From: Toxonevra muliebris
Taxonomy: Eukaryota > Arthropoda > Insecta > Diptera > Pallopteridae
DNA length: 64,000 nucleotides
Direction of reading: 5' to 3'
Assembly (NCBI GenBank): GCA_963691655.1
Contig: OY829329.1
Location: forward strand, 51,561,279 to 51,625,278
In this document: positions 59,101-64,000 of the stretch, one piece after another
Layout of the letters: each line of letters starts with the position of its first letter
How positions within the stretch are numbered: position 1 is the first letter of the stretch
Notes under the pieces: model-generated
Seen by the model: the letters and a program-made list of their open reading frames with translations, nothing else
What the model was told of the DNA's origin: nothing
Database searches by the model: none
Translations under genes and position numbers: made by a program

Positions 59101-59384
59101 CACAATATACCGAACAGAGTCAAATGCAACAAACGCCAGCGAATGCCATCAATTATGGTGCAATAGGGCACGTGGCTAATAATCCGTTTGCATTGACAAC
59201 AACAACAATTGCTGAAGAGAGTATACAACCAGAGCCAGCAAATGAATCATATACATCATATGATTATGTTGCTGCACAACCGCAACAGCCACTAGCACCA
59301 CCATACGAACCACCACAACCATACCAACAACAACAGCCATACCAACAACAACAACCATACCAGCAACAATATCAACAACAATAG
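35071..59384 (+). CDS. VGlut: Vesicular glutamate transporter, 8 coding exons, 649 residues
   Basis: SLC17-family carrier that loads L-glutamate into synaptic vesicles. Exons: 35071-35120, 50579-50906, 55885-56121, 56710-56903, 56996-57455, 57535-57720, 57819-58022, 59094-59384. All junctions are GT-AG and the frame is open to TAG. The N-tail (1-93) is Gly/Asp/Glu-rich. TM1 starts near residue 95 with SFGMRCNMS (Arg112). [14 protein letters not shown] (TM2, 144-157) and [20 protein letters not shown] (TM4) carry Arg198 and Glu205, the counterparts of residues essential in rat VGLUT2, and ANFCRSW holds Arg336 of TM7. Asn131 (NWT) is a luminal glycosylation candidate. The C-tail is Pro/Gln-rich. 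The key His of vertebrate TM2 has no exact match; the nearest is His139. Length is close to my memory of the fly protein (about 630). No break is seen and it should be functional. Confidence 0.96.
35703..36118 (+). repeat. Pair of diverged ~80-bp direct repeats
   Basis: 35,703-35,785 and 36,041-36,118 share the series CTTGTACTTT/GCTGGTACTTT, TCGTAA, TTGTAACTCATGCCACTG/TTGTAGCTTATGCCACTG and GATAACAAG/GATTACAAG. This is an old local duplication in intron 1. Confidence 0.4.
36420..38330 (+). repeat. TTTGGTCTGA-type array (copy 3), in and around a hAT element
   Basis: Units like TTTTGGTCTGAATTTTG occur at 36,420-36,530, 36,790-37,450, 37,860-38,110 and 38,204-38,310, all with the T/G-rich strand on plus. 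The 104-codon minus frame at 37,193-37,507 is produced by it. Confidence 0.6.
36533..38195. mobile_element. hAT-type element with 8-bp TSD, carrying the repeat array
   Basis: A perfect 8-bp duplication, TATATAGG, lies at 36,525-36,532 and 38,196-38,203. The ends are CAGTAGCGTATTCAAAGCGG and, inverted, CAATGGCGGTTCTAGGATTT. The inverted right end and the GGGGGGG tract inside it resemble the ends of the 21,101 family. The 1,663-bp interior contains TTTGGTCTGA-type arrays (36,790-37,450 and 37,860-38,110), and so does the DNA on both sides. There is no transposase frame. Confidence 0.8.
38331..40195. other. VGlut intron 1 sequence, no gene seen
   Basis: No supportable feature. 39,540-39,600 is GAGA/AGTG-rich. 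Confidence 0.4.
40200..41236. repeat. LTR-like repeat with modular GTGCCACGCACTAGG units
   Basis: A distinct, GC-richer block of about 1.04 kb begins TGTGTGAGGACGCAAG and ends GCTTCGTTACA (TG...CA). It has a TATA-like site (TATATAAG, 40,753-40,760) with AATAAA just downstream (about 40,773), as a solo LTR might. Inside is a diverged duplication of about 60 bp (40,258-40,365). Four copies of a GTGCCACGCACTAGGAGG-like module lie at 40,698, 40,879, 40,929 and 41,031, most followed by GCCACGCC. No clean target duplication was found (CATTG against ATTAT), and no PBS or coding part follows. The frames at 40,432-40,763 overlap these modules. Confidence 0.35.
41237..42710. other. VGlut intron 1 sequence, no gene seen
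   Basis: No supportable gene or repeat. Confidence 0.4.
42713..43624 (-). mobile_element. Internally deleted mariner element, DD34D type
   Basis: The left end CCACCTTAATCAAAAAGTTG and inverted right end CCACCTTGATCAAAAAGTTC begin terminal repeats of about 28 bp. TA lies outside both (42,711-42,712 and 43,625-43,626). At 912 bp it is shorter than the usual 1.3 kb because the middle of the transposase is missing. It lies in VGlut intron 1 on the opposite strand to the gene. Confidence 0.93.
42780..43481 (-). pseudogene. mariner transposase pseudogene with central deletion
   Basis: The minus strand gives [20 protein letters not shown], then [33 protein letters not shown] and LTIRE, the N-terminal DNA-binding region. 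Next comes RLREAI, a 1-base frameshift, then [14 protein letters not shown] and [17 protein letters not shown]. The region with the first catalytic Asp is deleted; the join is near 43,145-43,155 and about 130-140 residues are lost. The second Asp is changed (HHEN where the family has HHDN). The third Asp is kept (APCD), 34 residues further on. The N-terminus before CIKFC is not family-like. It cannot be functional. Confidence 0.9.
44828..44897. repeat. 17-bp inverted repeat
   Basis: GGTTGCGGAGATTTTCG (about 44,828-44,844) and CGAAAATCTCCGCAACC (about 44,881-44,897) pair exactly around a 36-nt loop. Confidence 0.7.
45045..45300. repeat. Four alternating copies of GTTCAGAAGACACAAC
   Basis: GTTCAGGAGACACAAC (45,045), inverted GTGTCTTCTGAAC (45,082-45,094), GTTCAGAAGACACAA (45,222) and inverted TGTGTCTTCTGAAC (ending 45,300) occur within 256 bp as two divergent pairs. 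It may be two copies of a tiny MITE or one foldback structure. Confidence 0.6.
48018..49259 (+). mobile_element. Tc1/mariner element, DD37E-like (copy B)
   Basis: The same family as 17,511-18,810. The ends are AGGTGTGGGATTGAAAAAAT and, inverted, AGGAGTGAGATAGAAAAAAT, with TA at 48,016-48,017 and 49,260-49,261. At 1,242 bp it is shorter than copy A through several small deletions. It sits in VGlut intron 1 on the coding strand. Confidence 0.93.
48173..49126 (+). pseudogene. Transposase pseudogene of Tc1/mariner copy B
   Basis: ATG at 48,173. Codon 10 is AAA here (TAA in copy A), so the two copies decayed independently. A TAA replaces the Gln codon of VCRQTVSN (about 48,274). The first catalytic Asp is changed to Tyr: MDYEM at about 48,607-48,621 where copy A has MDDET. 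The second Asp (WPDLSTCHY, shifted frame) and the Glu (VERYW) remain. An SLMEG segment near the C-terminus is deleted, and it ends FINSG-stop at 49,126. Confidence 0.9.
49262..50578. other. End of VGlut intron 1, no gene seen
   Basis: It includes an (ATC)n run flanked by GGATCGG...CCGATCC at about 49,350-49,390. The 92-codon frame at 49,722-50,000 has no recognisable domain. The intron ends at TTTTACAG. Confidence 0.4.
50579..50906 (+). CDS. VGlut: VGlut coding exon 2
   Basis: Acceptor TTTTACAG at 50,571-50,578. It completes Gly17 and reads [18 protein letters not shown], then the acidic tail and TM1, ending HNG. The donor is GTGAGT. It ends on a codon boundary (residue 126). Confidence 0.95.
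51934..53437. mobile_element. hAT-type non-autonomous element, copy B (8-bp TSD)
   Basis: It lies in VGlut intron 2, flanked by the perfect duplication ATCATACC at 51,926-51,933 and 53,438-53,445. The ends are CAGGGCCGTAGCCAGG and, inverted, CAAAGCCGTATTTAGGGG, with G tracts inside. It is the same sequence as 21,101-22,384 in the opposite orientation. At 1,504 bp it is longer by about 170 bp in the middle (about 52,620-52,790). Its short frames (52,744-53,021) are not transposase-like. Confidence 0.92.
53446..54677. other. VGlut intron 2 sequence, no gene seen
   Basis: Less AT-rich than average. A stretch at 53,612-53,640 translates as [11 protein letters not shown], which echoes a Tc1 block, but nothing around it supports that. 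Confidence 0.35.
54686..55479 (+). mobile_element. hAT element with transposase remnant (8-bp TSD)
   Basis: A perfect duplication, CTCTTTAG, lies at 54,678-54,685 and 55,480-55,487. The ends are CAGGCTTGCCAACCCGGGGG and, inverted, CAGGGCTGCCAACTCTTTTT. Runs of GGGGGAAT lie inside both ends. Inside, the plus frame at 55,092-55,295 ends with [19 protein letters not shown]. This matches the hAT C-terminal dimerisation motif (S-x-P-x-S-x-A-S-V-E-R-x-F-S), so the element is a deletion derivative of an autonomous hAT. Confidence 0.87.
55092..55295 (+). pseudogene. hAT transposase C-terminal remnant
   Basis: About 67 codons in one frame. The last 20 or so resemble the hAT dimerisation region ([12 protein letters not shown]). 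The upstream part ([20 protein letters not shown]) is not recognised. The conserved Arg after the Glu is Gln here and the Phe-Ser is Phe-Phe, and a stop follows soon after. It is a fossil. Confidence 0.55.
55885..56121 (+). CDS. VGlut: VGlut coding exon 3
   Basis: Acceptor CATTATAG, donor GTAAGT. Residues 127-205, with loop 1 ([15 protein letters not shown]), TM2, TM3 and the first half of TM4, ending on the essential Glu205. Confidence 0.96.
56710..56903 (+). CDS. VGlut: VGlut coding exon 4
   Basis: Acceptor CGCATAG, donor GTAAGA inside Trp270. It encodes [20 protein letters not shown] and then TM5-TM6 ([20 protein letters not shown]). Confidence 0.95.
56996..57455 (+). CDS. VGlut: VGlut coding exon 5
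   Basis: Acceptor AACTAG, donor GTAAGC. It carries the end of TM6, the central cytosolic loop (residues about 280-325), TM7 with Arg336, TM8 and part of TM9, ending SDSA (residue 423). Confidence 0.96.
57535..57720 (+). CDS. VGlut: VGlut coding exon 6
   Basis: Acceptor ATGATAG, donor GTTAGT (weaker +3 T). Residues 424-485, with TM10 and most of TM11 ([20 protein letters not shown]). Confidence 0.95.
57819..58022 (+). CDS. VGlut: VGlut coding exon 7
   Basis: Acceptor CCAACAG, giving D-P-K-G-C-W across the junction, donor GTAAGT. Residues 486-553, with TM12 ([19 protein letters not shown]) and the first cytosolic tail segment. Confidence 0.93.
59094..59384 (+). CDS. VGlut: VGlut coding exon 8 and stop
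   Basis: Acceptor CTTTTCAG. It encodes 96 residues of cytosolic tail: [15 protein letters not shown], a Thr/Ala-rich part, then APPYEPP and three PYQQQ-type repeats before TAG at 59,382-59,384. The repeats are encoded by CCATACCAACAACAACAG units, so length may vary between alleles. Confidence 0.92.
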   Translation, partial: GEPQYTEQSQMQQTPANAINYGAIGHVANNPFALTTTTIAEESIQPEPANESYTSYDYVAAQPQQPLAPPYEPPQPYQQQQPYQQQQPYQQQYQQQ

Positions 59385-62340
59385 AAAAACTAAAGAAAAA
59401 ATAACTTATTTAATAATAAAACAGTTAAATTGTAAGTAAAATAGCGCAAAAATTAATGTTAGAACATTGAAAACAACAAATGGTAACCAAAGTACTAAAA
59501 AACGAAGAAACTGAAAACATACCTACTAAACAAAAAACAAAAAATATATACAACATACAGAAATATATCGTACATTGATACTAACATCAACCAGAACAAC
59601 AACAAAAAGTGTTACAAATTATAAAAAATCAATGAAATATCATAATTATTTAATTTTAAGCAAAAAAGAAATAGTCGATTCTTCATGTTATTTCATCACC
59701 AACAAAAAAAAAAAAAATATTTTAATTGTTGATTTTTTCAAACCAAAAAATACATACATAAAAATTTAATGAAGTGTTAAAAAAATTTGTAAAATATATT
59801 TATTGTTGTTTTTTGTATTAAAATATTTTTATAATATCTAACAAAATGAGATTTCATAATCATAAAAGAAAATCATTTCTAAAAAAATGCTGTAAAAAAA
59901 TTAGAATTAACAAAACCACATATATCATAAATACAAGTTTTTTTAAGTGTATATTTTATTATTTCATCAATCAATACTTCAACCCTAAATGCAATCACAG
60001 CCTTCGTCTATACGATAGAAGGATTTATTTCCATATCTGAACTTGAAAAGCTGCAAGTACAACTTAAAATCAAAATTCAAGCAAAGTGTAAATCGTACTA
60101 ACTCAAGAATCTTAAAAAATATTCTTATCAAAAATAACCTCTTGTTTTAGAACTAACAAACAAAGAATTATCCGAAAAAGCTCAAAGCTTTTTGCTGGTT
60201 CTCTGAAGACCTTTCACAGCCTCAGAAATGCTTACCACAGAAAAAAATAAAAATTCATACAGAAATTCTTTTAGTTGTAATTGTTAAATAGAATAGAAAA
60301 GGCTACTGATGTTTCCAGTCTAGCTTCAGAAAAAATCGCAAAAGATAAACTGAGTTCAGAAACTGGGCACAGGTAATCCCCCGATATCATTTCTGGATCA
60401 AATGTCTGAAAAATTGATTAGTGGAAATAATTTTTAAATCTAAAATATCAAATAGATAAATGGGTCTTATGAAGATTTTTCTACACTCTCAGAAATATTG
60501 AGAAAATGCATAGAAAAAAGAAGAACTCAAAATGGAATGTTATTGTTGTGATTCTAACTCAAGCCTCAAAAGAAAATCATAGCTTCCAGGCCACGACGCC
60601 GGATATAGATTCTCGCTCAAGCATCTGCAAAAATCCATCCAGTGGAAATAATCTGTAGCTATAGAAATAACAAACATAAAATACTCCAAAACTCTCCCAA
60701 AAACATAAAGGTAAAAAATCACAAAAAATAACAAACTTCTTAATTGAATCACCAAAGTATTTTCAACAATCTCAGAAATGCTGACAATAAAAAATGAGAA
60801 ATTTATCCTAAACCTGAATTTTACAAGAAACCTCTGGGAAAGTCGCTAAGTATATATACCACGGTTTTGGTGTTTGAACTTCTATTTTCTTTTAAAAAGC
60901 ATTTCCTTAATTGCAAATTTCTAAAGTCATAGGTCTAGTCAATTTTTTATTTTACTTTCAAATAAAAATCTCAACTGCAATCTCAGAAATACTGACAATA
61001 GAAAAAGTGAGAAATTTATCTTGGAATTTCACAACAGATGATCATCGGTGATTCTTGTAACTGATATTAACCCAAACCTCTGACAAAAATCGCTGAGAAT
61101 ACCAAAATCTTGGTGCTTGTTCTTTTCTTTCAAAAGGTTTTCCTTGATTTCACTCACACTTTATTGCAAATTTTCGAAGCCAAGAGGTGAGAACGCTTCA
61201 TGTGAAATCTTTTAAGTTTTAATATTTTATTTTTAATATTAAAAACCCAAAAATCGCAATAACTTCATTGGTTTATAAGTTATATATGTACATAAATATA
61301 TTTGAAAAAATTGAATAAATATATAGCAAAGCATTTTAAGCATATTCGAATAAATTCTGCCCTGCTTAAGCAATTATTTAAATGTTAATTAAATTTTAAA
61401 CAATTATACATACCTAAATATACATATAGATTTGGATGTTATAAACAAAATCATCATAATAAATAAAAAATTAAAAATAATATTGTAGATAAATAAATAT
61501 AAATGTAAAATAGTAAAAACTATATATAAATATATAAATTTACAAACCTTGAATTTTCAAAATTATTACAAACCAAATTAAATGTTATTGGTTTTTTTCT
61601 ATTTGTTAAATGTAACCCTTCAGAAAAGAAACAATATTTTGTTTTTATTATTACCGTTGATGATATTCTCTCAGTGTAAGAAATAAATTTCAAAAAATTT
61701 AACGAAAATTATGTAAAATAAATAAAAATTAAAAAATATTACGATTAAAGCAATTGTTGATGAAGGCACAGAATAATATATATAAAAAAAATTAAAACAA
61801 AAGAAATAAATAATTGAAAAGTCAGGGTAGAGAAGATAGCAATTTCAAGAATGATGACAGTTTGTAGCTAAAAGATAGCAGCATTCAAGCATTAAAAAAG
61901 AAGTCCTGGTTTTTCTACCCAGTCTTTCAAATGAAAAAGGAATTCCAAAAAATCTACAGCTTTCAAACGGGAAACCGAAAAGTTGAAAATTTTTCCGGAA
62001 TAATCATTACAATCTGTTAAATTAATTTATTGCTTTAATTTTTTTCGGTTTTTTTTATATTTTTTTCAAATTGTACATATTTACTTTCAAAAGAAATAAA
62101 ACTAGCAAAGCTTAAATAAATAGAAGTATATATTTTTTGTTCTAAATTTATGGTCAATTCTTTTCTTGTAAATTAGTTAACTTCTATACAGAAATATACA
62201 ACTAGAACTAATATTAAGTTAAAATTATATAAACTATAAAACTTATTTTTTGGTTAATGTGTATAAATTTCTGTTTACAATTATTATAAATATATTATTG
62301 TAAAATAAAAATATATATAAAAAACACACTATATATATTT
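59385..62340 (+). other. VGlut: VGlut 3' UTR and downstream AT-rich DNA
   Basis: The first AATAAA is at 59,415-59,420, only 31 nt after the stop, and many more follow (for example around 61,460-61,500 and 62,090-62,300). The main poly(A) site cannot be chosen from sequence. Long neuronal 3' UTRs are common in flies, so the transcript may run for kilobases here. Repeated CTCAGAAATGCTGAC-like words occur at 60,220, 60,490, 60,770 and 60,985. Confidence 0.45.
59415..59420 (+). terminator. First candidate poly(A) signal of VGlut
   Basis: AATAAA in AATAATAAAACAG, 31 nt after the TAG. It is unusually close, so a distal signal may be preferred. Confidence 0.3.
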
Positions 62341-63280
62341 ATTCACACCATAAAAAAAATTTTTTTTGTATGAAATGTGAACATTTTCGAACTAAAAGAG
62401 TCAATTCTTATTCAAGTAATTTGTACAGTGCAGTGAAAAAAACAAAACAAACATTAAAATAAACTATAACTTATTAAATTTAATTAAGTAAAAAAAAAAA
62501 AAAATTAAAGAAATATAAAAAATACTCTAAATTATAAAGTATTAAAAATTAGAATTAATAATTATTATAACTTAGCTTTGCTTTAATATTTTAATTTCAT
62601 TTTTTAATCATATTAAAAAACAATAATGTAATTTTAGCACGTAAACGCTAAATTGCATACTGCTAGTGGAAGCGACAATAATTAGTTTTAAAGCCATTAG
62701 TATATACTTAGAAATAGTTTATAAGTAAAAAATATTAAATGAATTTTTAGTAAGGAAGTAAATAAATATTTCTGTGAGATAAAGAATTTCATCACCAATA
62801 AAATAAAAATATTTAAAATAAACTCATAGAAACTATAAACATAAAGTATATAATAAATTAAGTATATAAACGAAAATTTTGAGCAAAACTGCTGTACAGT
62901 ATTCATTTGTTTACAAATTAATATTTTCTATATATATTTATATATAAATATGTTCTTTTTAATATATGTATTTTTTGAAAATCTATTAATTTTACATTGC
63001 ACACAATATTTTTACAATTCTTGCACATTAATTTTTATTTCTTTATTTATATGTTTTTTTTAATAAGTTTTTGCACCTTAATTTTTAGTTATTTATTTTT
63101 GTTTTCCGTAAGTTCATGCACATAATTTTTAATTGTTTACTTGTACGCTAATGTTTTTTTTTTAATTTTTAACCATTCCATAACATTTGTTTAGAAAATA
63201 CTTTAAAAAATATTATTTTTTTATAGAAAATAAAATATTTTTAATTTGATTAATTGGTAGATAGTTATTCTTCAGATAAG
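62341..63280. other. Extremely AT-rich DNA, no gene seen
   Basis: A/T homopolymers and ATATAT tracts. No supportable feature. Confidence 0.5.
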
Positions 63281-63480
63281 ACAAAGCTCTTGCTGATACT
63301 AATTTGGTTAGTTACGGCGTGAAGTAAGGTGTGGTCACTCTAAATCGGCAATGAATTCAGATATCAATATTTTCAAAACTTCTGATCACAAATGCATAGG
63401 AAATATACCATTAGATTTGATTGTGCTGTCTATATATTTCCCAAAATCAGAAGTTCGCAATCATTTTTCTGTGTGACAAC

Positions 63481-64000
63481 ATGGCAAATAACGAAGAGAA
63501 CTTAAGAAAGTGCGTGTACAAAATTTTATTTGGAGCATGAAAAAAAATTCGATATAAGAAAAACAGACAAACCCGAAGCCTACTTTATAGCAAATTACTG
63601 CTGCAAAATTAAAGTATGGTCGACTTTACAGAAAATTCTCTGACCACAACTTCATATTGAAAGATGAGCCTTATTTCACTTTAACAGACTCGATAGTGAA
63701 TGAAAATGACGGATTTTACTCATCTAACATCCCCTTGGACGTCTAAGATGTGAAGTTTCAAGCGAGAGCAACATTTGAGATATAAGCCACAAAGGATTGC
63801 CATGATTGTATTCGGTTGCGATTGTTGCCTTTTATAAAAAAAAAATTATCCGCGAGGTAAATATATGTTTTGGCTGGTCCCTGCGAGCGTTTATTATGCA
63901 AAAAAAAAGTGTTGGAGTTCTTACGCGATTAAACATTGTTGTTGTAGAGAAAGAAGACAACAGTGCAAATGTGCCAGAAGCGTGACCTATTGCAAATTTT
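63481..64000 (+). pseudogene. Decayed Tc1-like transposase, cut by window edge
   Basis: ATG at 63,481 gives ANNEENLRKCVYKILFGA, then broken frames. From about 63,612 it reads YGRLYRKFSDHNFILKDEPY, with the first catalytic Asp (KDEPYF), then DGFYSSNIPLD, a stop and VKFQARATFE. A deletion follows, then RLRLLPFIKKK, GKYMFW, VYYAKK and finally NIVVVEKEDNSANVPEA, a stop and PIANF. The order matches a Tc1/mariner branch whose intact members, as I remember them, carry FWPDLASSHYAK and a closing PIEDFW. Here the second Asp is not readable in place and the catalytic Glu is Ala. It differs from the 17,511/48,018 family. Confidence 0.65.

Noticed and set aside
59176..59358. 60-codon minus frame rich in Val/Met
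   Set aside because: It is the complement of the CAA/CCA repeat tail of VGlut exon 8.
1..64000. CRISPR arrays, operons, phage or viral genomes
   Set aside because: No regularly spaced repeats with unique spacers, no dense gene clusters and no viral structural genes were seen. The DNA is eukaryotic in character.

Overview
The window is AT-rich insect nuclear DNA, most likely from a higher fly (Diptera). The evidence is one split gene whose product reads as the fly vesicular glutamate transporter VGlut, long introns with GT-AG splice sites, and many fly-type transposons (mariner/Tc1, hAT, piggyBac-like and non-LTR). A tephritid-like fly is a reasonable guess, but the sequence alone does not fix genus or species.

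Layout. Positions 1-34,500 are intergenic or far-upstream DNA. They hold a Mos1-like mariner fragment cut by the window edge (1-249), several small foldback/MITE elements, decayed non-LTR retrotransposon pieces (about 3.15-3.8, 6.25-6.5 and 26.2-27.1 kb), a degenerate T/G-rich array, a near full-length Tc1/mariner copy with TA duplications (17,511-18,810), a hAT-type element with a perfect 8-bp duplication (21,101-22,384) and a decayed Tc1-like element with a TTAA-flanked MITE nested in it (30,884-32,355). A small possible gene with a TATA box and poly(A) signal lies on the minus strand at about 12.2-12.73 kb.

Positions 34,501-59,384 carry VGlut on the plus strand: a probable 5' UTR exon with a short upstream ORF, then eight coding exons that join in frame to 649 codons. 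The 15.5-kb first intron has absorbed a hAT-type element (36,533-38,195), an LTR-like repeat (about 40.2-41.24 kb), an internally deleted mariner (42,713-43,624) and a second Tc1/mariner copy (48,018-49,259). The second intron has absorbed two hAT elements (51,934-53,437 and 54,686-55,479).

Positions 59,385 to about 63,280 are very AT-rich 3' UTR and downstream sequence. The window ends inside a decayed Tc1-like transposase (63,481-64,000).

Function. The only clearly functional gene is VGlut, an SLC17-family carrier that loads glutamate into synaptic vesicles. No operon, CRISPR array, viral genome or clearly new multi-gene system is visible. The interest lies in transposon archaeology: target-site duplications that define new non-autonomous families, nested insertions, and a repeat array found both inside and around elements. 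Two small reading frames of unknown nature are also worth checking.
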